Positions 8,460 through 16,315 of a DNA stretch of 64,000 bases are shown here, piece after piece. Both the position numbers and the translations under genes were made by a program. How positions within the stretch are numbered: the first letter of the stretch is position 1; the number at the start of each line of letters is the position of its first letter. The notes below the pieces were generated by a model that was given only the letters and a program-made list of their open reading frames with translations, was not told where the DNA came from and made no database searches. The DNA comes from JAKFWI01 sp031398975 (GTDB lineage Bacteria; Pseudomonadota; Alphaproteobacteria; Caulobacterales; Aquidulcibacteraceae): contig JANNOI010000028.1 in the NCBI GenBank assembly GCA_031398975.1, positions 1 through 64,000 on the forward strand, written 5' to 3'.

Positions 8460-8482
8460 CGTGAACTTCTTGCGCGCGCCGG

Positions 8483-8497
8483 TTAAGAGCGCGTTAA
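8483..8497. promoter_or_regulatory. Perfect CtrA-type box (TTAA-N7-TTAA)
   Basis: TTAA at 8483-8486, seven bases, TTAA at 8494-8497. This matches the full CtrA consensus. It lies between the divergent SPOR-mipZ operon (start 8459) and panC (start 8571), close enough to the former to overlap its promoter. Binding is predicted only. Confidence 0.65.
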
Positions 8498-8570
8498 GGC
8501 TTGCCCCTTATGGCCGCCCCGCTGCAGCGCGCCGCCGCGCATGCGCCGTTCGAACCTGGTGGCCCGCCCG

Positions 8571-9410
8571 ATGACGCTCCCGATCGTCCGCACCGCCGAG
8601 GATCTGCGCGCCCATCTGGCCCCCTGGCGGCGACAAGGCGCGCGCACCGCGCTGGTCGCGACCATGGGCGCGCTGCACGCCGGCCACCTCTCCCTCCTCC
8701 GGCTCGCCAAAGCCCAGGCGGACAAGGCGATCGCCACCGTCTTCGTCAATCCCAAGCAATTCGCTCCGCACGAGGATTTCGCCCTTTATCCCCGCGACGA
8801 GGCGGGCGACGCCGCCAAGCTCGAAGCCGTCGGCTGCGACCTGCTCTACGCCCCGTCGCTTGCGGCCATCTATCCGCCGGACTTCGCCACGGCGGTGACG
8901 GTCGCGGGCGTCTCGGCCCCGCTCGAGGGGGAAAAGCGACCCCATTTTTTCGGCGGGGTGGCCACAGTGGTGGCCAAGCTCCTGATCCAGGCGGGGCCGG
9001 ACAAGGCGGTGTTCGGCGAGAAGGACTACCAGCAATTGCTGGTGATCCGGCGGATGGCCGCCGACCTTGACCTCGGGGTGGAGATCCTGGCCGGGGAGAC
9101 TGTGCGGGAGCCGGACGGGCTCGCGCTCTCGTCCCGCAACGTATACCTCGACCCCGCGGCGCGGGCGGTGGCCGGGCGGTTGAACGTGGTGCTGGCGGAG
9201 GCGGCGGCCCAGGTGCGGGCGGGGGCGGCGCCGGACGGGGTCCAGCATGCGGGGGAGATCGCGCTGGCGGCGGCGGGGTTCACCAGCGTGGACTATCTGG
9301 CCGTGCGCGACGCGGGCGACCTTTCCCCGCTCACGCCCGGGCGCCCGGCGCGGGTGCTGGCCGCGGCCTGGATCGGGCCGATCCGGCTGATCGACAATAT
9401 CGCGGTCTGA
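8571..9410 (+). CDS. panC: Pantothenate synthetase (pantoate--beta-alanine ligase)
   Basis: A 279-aa enzyme that joins pantoate and beta-alanine using ATP, the last step of pantothenate (vitamin B5, CoA precursor) synthesis. Signature motifs are present: MGALHAGHLSLL, VNPKQF, GEKDYQQL and LSSRNVYL. ATG 8571 (MTLPIVRTAEDLR) is chosen; an in-frame ATG at 8541 would add ten residues. It is divergent from the SPOR-mipZ operon. The other pantothenate genes are not in the window. A palindromic intergenic repeat follows it. Confidence 0.93.
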   Translation: MTLPIVRTAEDLRAHLAPWRRQGARTALVATMGALHAGHLSLLRLAKAQADKAIATVFVNPKQFAPHEDFALYPRDEAGDAAKLEAVGCDLLYAPSLAAIYPPDFATAVTVAGVSAPLEGEKRPHFFGGVATVVAKLLIQAGPDKAVFGEKDYQQLLVIRRMAADLDLGVEILAGETVREPDGLALSSRNVYLDPAARAVAGRLNVVLAEAAAQVRAGAAPDGVQHAGEIALAAAGFTSVDYLAVRDAGDLSPLTPGRPARVLAAAWIGPIRLIDNIAV

Positions 9411-9416
9411 AGCCTG

Positions 9417-9515
9417 TTCCGATCCGATAGAATCGGATGGGGGCTTTAGGTCTTTGTGTGTCGCATTTTCTGACGATGAGCCGGATCCTCTTCGTCGAAA
9501 AACGCTCCTGAGCGT
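9417..9515 (+). repeat. Palindromic intergenic repeat-like element
   Basis: Between panC and the convergent DUF1489 gene. It contains ATCCGAT-AGA-ATCGGAT (7-bp stem), the AT-richer tract TTTGTGTGTCGCATTTTC, and ends in GAAAAACGCTCCTGAGCG. The composition and hairpins resemble the short dispersed palindromic elements of alphaproteobacterial intergenic regions. It may double as a terminator for both flanking genes. It is not a copy of the element at 25168 and 59884, only similar in style. Confidence 0.5.
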
Positions 9516-9929
9516 TCACCAGGCGCCGAGTTCGACCAGTTTCAGCCGCAATTCCTCGGGCAGATCGCCCCCGCCGCCGATGGCTGCGAGATCGGGGGGC
9601 GCGTCCTGCGGGTCGAGATAGCGCCAGCCCTGGAAGGCGCGGCGCGGCTGGGGCGCGGTGCGGATCAGGGCGGCGTCGAGGTAAAGCCCGCAGCGGGGGC
9701 CATGCGCGTCCGTCACCGGCGCGATCGCCACGATGCGCTGGCGCACCGCAACCATCCCCCGGATCACCCAATAGAGCGAGCCCCCGGCCAGCACCTCGTC
9801 GCGCCGCTTGGGCCAAGCCCGCGTGCCGCATACGGGGGCGCCCTGGGCGGCCTGCCAGGCGGCGAGATCGGCGATCGTATCGGCGCCGACGCACAGTTTG
9901 AGAAGATGCACGCGCGCACGCTCAGCCAT
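9516..9929 (-). CDS. DUF1489 family protein
   Basis: A 137-aa protein beginning MAERARVHLLKLCVGADTI. Characteristic stretches are RAWPKRRDEVLAGGSLYWVIRG and CGLYLDAALIRTAPQPRRAFQGWRY. This matches DUF1489, a small conserved alphaproteobacterial family of unknown function. There is no signal peptide or membrane segment. The start is placed at 9929 rather than at 9968, where the extra residues look unlike the family. A 57-bp gap separates it from the upstream TIR gene on the same strand. Confidence 0.8.
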   Translation of the reverse strand: MAERARVHLLKLCVGADTIADLAAWQAAQGAPVCGTRAWPKRRDEVLAGGSLYWVIRGMVAVRQRIVAIAPVTDAHGPRCGLYLDAALIRTAPQPRRAFQGWRYLDPQDAPPDLAAIGGGGDLPEELRLKLVELGAW

Positions 9930-9986
9930 CGCAGGAGCGCTATACGATGCGCGGGCGGTGCGGAACACCCCCGAGGGAGGGGAGAG

Positions 9987-11084
9987 TCAGCGGCCGTCCT
10001 GGCGCGCGGGGCGCATTTTTCCGAGCGCCGCCAGCGCCGCGGCTAGCCTCGCGGGGCGCTTTTGCGCCGGCGCGGCGTGCAGGGCGAGCCTGCGCGCTCC
10101 GGCGAGGAGGGGCTCGAAATCCGCCGGCGGGAGATCGGGCTCGAGGCTGACGGCGAGCAGCGGCTTTCCGGCCTCAACCGCAAGATAGAGCGCGCGCTTG
10201 ACGCGGTCGCTCTGGAACGCGCGGGCGGTGGTGAGCGCCACCACCCCGCGCGCGGCGGCGATCGCCTGCGCGGTTTCGGCGAGATCGTGCTCAGGCGCGG
10301 CGATGCCGGCCTTGGCCATCCGCACCGCGAGGCCCCGGGCGCGCGCGCCCGCCGAAAGCGCCTCTGCGGCGGCGGAATCGGCATGGGCGTAGGAGAAGAA
10401 GAAGCCCCCGGCCGGGGGCTTGCGCGCCCCCGCCGCCAGCGCTTGGCGCAGCGCCCGCCCGGCGCGCAAAACCAGCCACAGACCGAGCGCTCCCAAAGCT
10501 ACCGCCAGCCCTAAGGGCGCAAACAGCGCCGCCTGCCCGCCCAGAGCCTGCGCCCACCCGTCCAGCACCTGAAACCGCACCAGCGCCCACGCCCCCGCGC
10601 ACAGGCCAGCCAGCGCCAAAAGGGGCAAGCCCGCTCCCCGCCAGACCCTGCCCGGCGCCGGGGCGGAGGCGGCCTGGGCATAGGCGGCTGGGGCGGAGGC
10701 GGCTGGGGCCGAGCGCAGGCGCGCGATCGCGGCCGCCCCCTCCACCACCTCCTCCCAGGCCAGCGTCCAGCGCTGCTCGAAACTGGCGTCGATGGCCGGG
10801 AGATCGCGCAGGCCCACCGGACGGGGCGAGCGGTCCAGCGCCACCAGGATCAAGCGGCCTTGCGCCCACCCCGCCAAGGCCCAGCCGGTAAGGTCCCGCG
10901 CCCCCGCCGCCGCCCCGCTCGACAGGTCTTGCGACCACATCAGCACGCGCACGTCGCTTGCGCGCAAGCCGCGTTCCGGCCCCGCGCCCTCGTGCTCCAC
11001 GAACAGCCCGCGCCGCTCCAGCACCCGGGCCAGCGCCTCCGCCGCGTCCCCGGCCGTCTCGGCATGGGCAAGAAAAATCGTCAT
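9987..11084 (-). CDS. Double-TIR membrane protein (TIR-TM-TM-TIR)
   Basis: A 365-aa protein with two TIR-like domains flanking a membrane hairpin. The N-terminal TIR (about 1-120) opens MTIFLAHAETAGDAAEAL and has VRVLMWSQDLSS. Transmembrane helices lie at about 152-170 and 186-207. The C-terminal TIR (about 227-350) opens FFFSYAHADSAAAEAL and has VVALTTARAFQSD and KPLLAVSLEPD. Both TIR domains should face the cytoplasm. The Glu that catalytic NADase TIRs carry in the helix after the second strand is not evident in the C-terminal copy (VKRALYLAVEAGK), so a scaffold or signalling role is as likely as NAD cleavage. ATG 11084 is used; the frame extends upstream to 11171. It is divergent from the gene at 11241, and no partner effector is adjacent. 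Confidence 0.7.
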   Translation of the reverse strand: MTIFLAHAETAGDAAEALARVLERRGLFVEHEGAGPERGLRASDVRVLMWSQDLSSGAAAGARDLTGWALAGWAQGRLILVALDRSPRPVGLRDLPAIDASFEQRWTLAWEEVVEGAAAIARLRSAPAASAPAAYAQAASAPAPGRVWRGAGLPLLALAGLCAGAWALVRFQVLDGWAQALGGQAALFAPLGLAVALGALGLWLVLRAGRALRQALAAGARKPPAGGFFFSYAHADSAAAEALSAGARARGLAVRMAKAGIAAPEHDLAETAQAIAAARGVVALTTARAFQSDRVKRALYLAVEAGKPLLAVSLEPDLPPADFEPLLAGARRLALHAAPAQKRPARLAAALAALGKMRPARQDGR

Positions 11085-11240
11085 CCGCACGCTCCCCCGG
11101 GCGCGGGGTGTACCATACCGATCGGGAAAACAATCCGTCGCGACAATGGCTTCCGGGCCGCGCTTAACCATTTCCGCTCATGAAACCCTAACGTCCCGCG
11201 GTCTAGTATCGGGCTCCAGCGTTCGTGGCGGATGCACCTG

Positions 11241-11807
11241 ATGGCCAAAGCTCTCTTCAATCTGGGACAACGCGTGTTCGTAAAGCCCATCGGGGCCTGG
11301 AGCACGGTGGAGCGGATCATCCCGCAATGGGTGAAGGGCGTGGAGGAGCCGCTGCGGGTGTTCTACGACGTGGGCCTGGGGCGGGAGTTCCACGGCCACG
11401 AACTCGCTGCCGAAATCCGCGAGCGCAAGCTCGACGATTTCGTACTCGAAACCTGGCGCATCAACCGGCTAAAAAACCGCTGGCTGACGGACACCGAAGC
11501 CCTGCGCCACCGCCACCCCCACCCCGGCACCTATCCCGTGATCGTCACCGACGAACAGGATTGGGGCGGCTGGCGGGTGCCCGCGGCCGAATATGACCGC
11601 GACCCCGAGCGCATCGAGTTCCAGTCCCGGGTGATGGCCAACGGCCTGCGCTCGCTGAAGGTGGTGCGCGAGCTTTCGCGGCTGGGCGCGGAATACCAGG
11701 ACCACATGCCCGCCGAGATGCAGCGCCTGGTGGAGATCGCCGAAGAGGTGCTGCGCGAAATCTACATCACCGATCTCGACGAGGCCAAAGTCGCCCCCGC
11801 TGCCTAG
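11241..11807 (+). CDS. Conserved-looking protein of unknown function
   Basis: I do not recognise this 188-aa protein. It starts MAKALFNLGQRVFVKPIGAW (an ATG at 11232 is the alternative), is rich in charged residues and lacks signal or membrane segments. The compact, codon-biased sequence with many aromatic residues (WSTVERIIPQW, DWGGWRVPAAEYDRDP) and an amphipathic helical C-terminus (ELSRLGAEYQDHMPAEMQR) looks like a real soluble protein. It is divergent from the TIR gene. The intergenic DNA contains a TTAACCAT half-site at about 11165. pepN follows on the same strand after about 90 bases. Confidence 0.65.
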   Translation: MAKALFNLGQRVFVKPIGAWSTVERIIPQWVKGVEEPLRVFYDVGLGREFHGHELAAEIRERKLDDFVLETWRINRLKNRWLTDTEALRHRHPHPGTYPVIVTDEQDWGGWRVPAAEYDRDPERIEFQSRVMANGLRSLKVVRELSRLGAEYQDHMPAEMQRLVEIAEEVLREIYITDLDEAKVAPAA

Positions 11808-11895
11808 CGGGAAGGCCAAACGCGCCGGCTGCGCGCCATTGCTTTCGCCCGCGCCGGCCTTCATGTCATGGGGCACCGCCAAGCGAGGGACGCCC

Positions 11896-14523
11896 ATGCG
11901 CGACGATGCGGCCATGCCGATCCGCCTTACCGATTATCGCCCCATCGATTACGCGATCGACACGATCGACCTGGTTTTCGAACTGGAGCCGGAAGCGACT
12001 TTGGTGCGCGCGCGCAGCGCCGTGCGCCGCCTGGGGGACCATGACCGCCCGCTCCTCCTCGACGGGGTGGACCTGAAGCTTGAGCGCCTTGCGATCGACG
12101 GGGCGCCGCTGGCGGCGGGCGCCTACACGGTCGAGCCCGAGCGGCTGATCCTGCACGCTCCGCCCGCATCCTTCACGCTCGAGATCGACACCCTGATCCG
12201 GCCCGCCGCCAATACCGCGCTCGAGGGCCTTTACGTTTCGGGCGGGCGCTTTTGCACGCAGTGCGAGGCGCAAGGCTTCCGCAAGATCACCTATGCGCAG
12301 GACCGGCCAGACTCGCTCTCGCGCTATAGCGTGCGGGTGGAGGCCGAAAAGACGCGCTACCCGACGCTGCTCTCCAACGGGGACCTGATCGAGCAGGGCG
12401 ACCTGCCGGGCGGGCGCCATTACGCGCTGTGGCGTGATCCGCATCTGAAGCCCTGCTATCTGTTCGCGCTGGTGGCCGGGGGGTTCGACCAGGTGGGCGA
12501 TGGGTTCACGACCAGAAGCGGGCGCGCGGTCGAACTCACCATCCATGTCGATCACGGCGACGGGGAGCGCGCGCGCTACGCGATGGACGCGCTGAAGCGG
12601 GCGATGGCGTGGGACGAGGAGGTGTTCGCCCGCGAGTACGACCTCTCGGTGTTCAACATCGTCGCGGTGCGGGACTTTAACTTTGGGGCGATGGAGAACA
12701 AGGGCCTCAACATCTTCAATTCCGCTTACGTGCTCGCCGATCCCGAAACCGCGACGGACGCCGATTACGAGGCCATCGAGAGCGTGGTCGCGCACGAATA
12801 TTTCCACAATTGGACCGGCAACCGCATCACGCTGCGCGACTGGTTCCAGCTGTGTCTTAAAGAGGGGCTCACGGTTTTCCGCGACCAGGAATTCTCCGCT
12901 GACCAGCGCTCGCGCCCCGTGCAGCGGATCAAGGACGTCAAACGCCTGCGCGCGCGCCAATTCCCGGAAGACAGCGGCCCGCTGGCCCATCCCGTGCGGC
13001 CCCACTCCTATCTGAAGATCGACAATTTCTACACCGCCACGATCTACGAGAAGGGCGCCGAGATCATCCGTATGCTGAAGCAGATGCTGGGCGAGGCGGC
13101 GTTCGCGCGCGGCATGGCGCTTTATTTCGAGCGGTGCGACGGCGCGGCCGCGACCGTGGAGGATTTTATCGCCGCGTTCGAGGCCGCGAGCGGGCGCGAC
13201 CTGAAAGACTTCATGCGCTGGTACGAGCAGGCGGGCCTGCCGAGGCTGGCCGTGGAAGGCGCCTATGACGCCCCCGCGCGCCGCTATCGGCTGAAGCTCT
13301 CCCAGGCCACCCCCGCCACGCCGGGGCAGAGTGTCAAACACCCGCTGCCGATCCCGTTGCGCGTGGGTTTCATCGGCGCGGACGGCGCGGCGCTCGAAAC
13401 CCAGCTTAAGGACGAGGCCGGACGGCGCGGCGAACAACTTTTGGTGCTGGACGCCGCCGACAAGACTTTCGTGTTCGAGGAGGTGGACGCGCCACCGATC
13501 CCCGCTCTGCTGCGAGGCTTTTCCGCGCCGGTGATGCTCTCGGACGGGCTCGACGAGGCCCAACGGCTCGTCCAGATGGCCCACGATCCCGACGCCTATA
13601 CACGCTGGGAGGCCGGCCAGGCGCTGGCGCGGCAGGCGGTGCTCGCGCGCGCGGCGGCGCTCGAGACCGGGGCGGCGCCTGCGCCCCTGCAGCCCTTCAT
13701 CGCCGCGCTTGCGCGCGAGATCGACCGGGCGGGCGAGGACGAGGCCTTCGCGGCGCTGGCCCTGCGCCTGCCGGACCTGCCGGAATTGGTGCACCTCGCC
13801 GATACGCCGGATCCGGATCTTCTTTACACGGCGCGCGAGAGCGTGCGCCGGGAGATCGCCTCCGGCCTCAAGGAGCGGCTTGAGTCTTTGGCGCAGCGTA
13901 GCTCGGGCGCGGCGTTCTCCGCCGATGCGCGCGCCGCGGGCGGGCGCGCGCTCAAGGCGGCCGCGCTCGATCTGCTCGCGGCGCTGGGGGCGGAGGCGGA
14001 GCCGGCGCTGGTGCGGGCCTTCGCGGAGGCGGCCACCATGAGCGCGCAAATGGCGGCGCTGGACGCGCTGGGCGCAAGCGGCCTGCCCGCCTTCGACGAC
14101 GCGGCGGCGGCGTTCCACAAACGCTGGAGCGCCTCGCCCCTCGTGATGGATAAATGGTTCGCCGCCCAGGCCGCGGCCCCCCGCCCGGACGCGATCGCGC
14201 GGGTGCGGCGCCTGCGGGAGCATCCTGACTTTGACATCCGCAACCCAAACCGCGTCCGCGCGCTTGCGATGGCGTTCGCCCTGCGCAACCCGCGCGCGTT
14301 CCATGCCGGGGACGGTTCGGGCTATGCGTTCCTTGCGGGCCTCGCCGGCGAAGTCGATCCGCTGAACCCCGCGCTCGCCGCGCGCCTGTTAGGCCCGTTC
14401 GAGAGTTGGCGCCGCTTCGACGCGGGCCGCCAGGGCTCCGCGCGCGCGGCGCTCGAAGCGCTGGCGGTACGGCCTGACTTGTCCCGCAACGCCCAGGAAA
14501 TCGTGGCCCGCACGCTGGCCTGA
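11896..14523 (+). CDS. pepN: Aminopeptidase N (M1 zinc metallopeptidase)
   Basis: An 875-aa cytoplasmic peptidase that removes N-terminal residues from peptides. GAMEN (264-268) binds the free N-terminus. The zinc site is H300EYFH304 with the third ligand E323 in LKEGLTVF. The order of domains (beta saddle, thermolysin-like catalytic domain, small beta domain and a long helical C-terminal domain from about 540) matches the E. coli PepN subfamily, as does the length. ATG 11896 (MRDDAAMPIRLTDYRP) is preferred over an upstream in-frame start at 11839; ATG 11914 is also possible. The gene is monocistronic as far as can be seen. Confidence 0.95.
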   Translation: MRDDAAMPIRLTDYRPIDYAIDTIDLVFELEPEATLVRARSAVRRLGDHDRPLLLDGVDLKLERLAIDGAPLAAGAYTVEPERLILHAPPASFTLEIDTLIRPAANTALEGLYVSGGRFCTQCEAQGFRKITYAQDRPDSLSRYSVRVEAEKTRYPTLLSNGDLIEQGDLPGGRHYALWRDPHLKPCYLFALVAGGFDQVGDGFTTRSGRAVELTIHVDHGDGERARYAMDALKRAMAWDEEVFAREYDLSVFNIVAVRDFNFGAMENKGLNIFNSAYVLADPETATDADYEAIESVVAHEYFHNWTGNRITLRDWFQLCLKEGLTVFRDQEFSADQRSRPVQRIKDVKRLRARQFPEDSGPLAHPVRPHSYLKIDNFYTATIYEKGAEIIRMLKQMLGEAAFARGMALYFERCDGAAATVEDFIAAFEAASGRDLKDFMRWYEQAGLPRLAVEGAYDAPARRYRLKLSQATPATPGQSVKHPLPIPLRVGFIGADGAALETQLKDEAGRRGEQLLVLDAADKTFVFEEVDAPPIPALLRGFSAPVMLSDGLDEAQRLVQMAHDPDAYTRWEAGQALARQAVLARAAALETGAAPAPLQPFIAALAREIDRAGEDEAFAALALRLPDLPELVHLADTPDPDLLYTARESVRREIASGLKERLESLAQRSSGAAFSADARAAGGRALKAAALDLLAALGAEAEPALVRAFAEAATMSAQMAALDALGASGLPAFDDAAAAFHKRWSASPLVMDKWFAAQAAAPRPDAIARVRRLREHPDFDIRNPNRVRALAMAFALRNPRAFHAGDGSGYAFLAGLAGEVDPLNPALAARLLGPFESWRRFDAGRQGSARAALEALAVRPDLSRNAQEIVARTLA

Positions 14524-14625
14524 CAGGCCGAGGCCTTAAAGGCCGTCCACGGATAAAATGAGCGCACAAACTCTCCATTAACAAGATCATGCCATTCTTT
14601 CGCGTCAAGGGCGGAAGGGTGCGTC

Positions 14626-16194
14626 GTGGGCTGCAGCTTCGGGCGTCATAAGGCAGGAGCGCGCGCCGCCTGGGCGCGCCTGGAGGCGGCGCTGCGCGGC
14701 TTTTTTCGCCCAAGCGGCGGGGCGAAGGCGCGCACGGCCGCGCCGGAAGAAGCCCTCAAGGACGCCCGCGCGCACGAGAATTTCGCCGCCGCCATGGCGC
14801 GCGCGCAGGAGCGCCTGCGGGCCAAGCGTTCGCTGCTGGACGTGATCCTCGCCGACCTTGCGCCCGCCCCGGAGCCTGCCATTCCGGCTGCGCCAGAGGC
14901 CGCGCCCGCGCCCGCCGAGGGCCCCGGCGCGCACACCTTATACGACCATCTGAACAGCCTCCTGTGCGAGATCGACGCCCGCGACGCCGCCCTCGAGGCG
15001 GGCGTGGAAGCCCTGCGCGCCGCGCGCGCCAGCGCGGAGGCCGCAAACCTCGCCAAGTCTCAATTCCTGGCCAATATGAGCCACGAATTGCGCACGCCGC
15101 TGAACGCCGTGATCGGCTATTCCGAAATCCTCGAAGAGGATTGCGCCGCGCGCGGGGACGCCGAATCCACCAAGGACGCCGCCCGCATCCGCGCCGCCGC
15201 CAAGCATCTGCTCGCCCTCATCAACGAGATCCTCGATCTCTCCAAGATCGAGGCGGGTCGGATGGAGCTGACGCTCGCGGAGGTCGATCTCGCCGACCTG
15301 ATCCACGACGCCGCCGAAACCGTGCGCCCGCTGGCGGAGGCCAATGGCGACGCGCTGCGCGTGTCGATCGCTCCCGACCTCGCCTGCCTGCGGGTGGACG
15401 CGATCAAGCTCAAACAATGCCTGCTCAACCTGCTTTCCAACGCCGCCAAATTCACCCGCAATGGCGAGGTGCGCCTGCGCGGCGAGCGGGTGCGCGCGGG
15501 CGGGCGCGAGGACGTGCGCCTGATCGTGGAGGACACCGGCATCGGCATGTCCCCCGAGCAGGTGCAGCGCCTGTTCCAGCCCTTCGTGCAGGGCCACGCC
15601 CATATCGCGCGCGATTTCGGCGGCACCGGCCTCGGCCTCGCCATCACCCGGCGGCTCACGCAATTGATGGGGGGCGATGTGACGGTGGCCAGCGTCGAGG
15701 GGGCGGGCTCGACCTTCACCATCACCCTGCCCGCCTATGACCTCGTCCGCGAGACCCCGCGGCGCGCGCCTGGGGACCGGATCGCGGTGGTCATCGATGA
15801 CGATCCCAACGCGCGCGACCTGGTGCGCCGGGCCATCGACCGCTTCGGGTTCGAGACGCGCGGCGCCGCCACCGCCGCGCAGGGCCTCGCCGTGGCCAAA
15901 TCGTGCGAGCCTTCGATCATCATCGTCGATATCCGCCTGCCGGACGCCTCGGGGTGGCTCGTGCTCGAGACCCTGTCCGACCATTATGGCGGCGACGTTC
16001 CCATCCTGGTGCATTCTATCGAGGACGATCGCGGCCGCGCGATGGCGCTCGGCGCGTGCGCCATGCTCGTGAAACCTGTGGATCGCGACCAGCTGGCGGC
16101 GGCGATCCTGCGCTTCGCGCGCCCTGCAAAGACCGCTCCGGCCCATGGCGCGCAAGCCTTCGCCGCGCTCGACACAGGCTGCAAAGCGGGCTGA
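14626..16194 (+). CDS. Soluble hybrid histidine kinase with C-terminal receiver
   Basis: A 522-aa protein without membrane segments. The N-terminal 140 residues are an Arg/Ala-rich helical region, probably coiled coil. HisKA follows with H153 in NMSHELRTPLNAVIGYSE, then HATPase_c (NLLSNAAKFT, EDTGIGM, GTGLGLAI). From about 385 comes a receiver domain (IAVVIDDDPNARDLV) with phospho-acceptor D435 in IIIVDIRLPD and K482 in MLVKPV. The start is GTG 14626, preceded by GGAAGG. It most likely feeds a phosphorelay. It lies directly upstream of the PleC-like kinase on the same strand, but 121 bases with a separate promoter divide them. Confidence 0.88.
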   Translation: MGCSFGRHKAGARAAWARLEAALRGFFRPSGGAKARTAAPEEALKDARAHENFAAAMARAQERLRAKRSLLDVILADLAPAPEPAIPAAPEAAPAPAEGPGAHTLYDHLNSLLCEIDARDAALEAGVEALRAARASAEAANLAKSQFLANMSHELRTPLNAVIGYSEILEEDCAARGDAESTKDAARIRAAAKHLLALINEILDLSKIEAGRMELTLAEVDLADLIHDAAETVRPLAEANGDALRVSIAPDLACLRVDAIKLKQCLLNLLSNAAKFTRNGEVRLRGERVRAGGREDVRLIVEDTGIGMSPEQVQRLFQPFVQGHAHIARDFGGTGLGLAITRRLTQLMGGDVTVASVEGAGSTFTITLPAYDLVRETPRRAPGDRIAVVIDDDPNARDLVRRAIDRFGFETRGAATAAQGLAVAKSCEPSIIIVDIRLPDASGWLVLETLSDHYGGDVPILVHSIEDDRGRAMALGACAMLVKPVDRDQLAAAILRFARPAKTAPAHGAQAFAALDTGCKAG

Positions 16195-16225
16195 GCGGTT
16201 AGGGCGGCGTCGGGTTGGCGTCGTG

Positions 16226-16240
16226 TTAACCGAACCGTTA
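16226..16240. promoter_or_regulatory. Candidate CtrA box and CcrM site upstream of the PleC-like gene
   Basis: TTAA (16226-16229), seven bases, GTTA (16237-16240): one mismatch to TTAA-N7-TTAA. It lies 76 bases before the GTG start. A GATTC (GANTC, the CcrM methylation target) follows at 16258-16262. Both are typical of cell-cycle-controlled promoters in this group. This is a prediction only. Confidence 0.45.
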
Positions 16241-16315
16241 CGGTTTTAGCGGGTAACGATTCGGAAGGGTTCGCTGGGCGGGCCCGGTGGCCGATCGTAC
16301 GGGAAGGGGCGCGAA

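Noticed and set aside
11866..14304. Minus-strand frame of 812 codons opposite pepN
   Set aside because: Shadow of the well-supported aminopeptidase gene.
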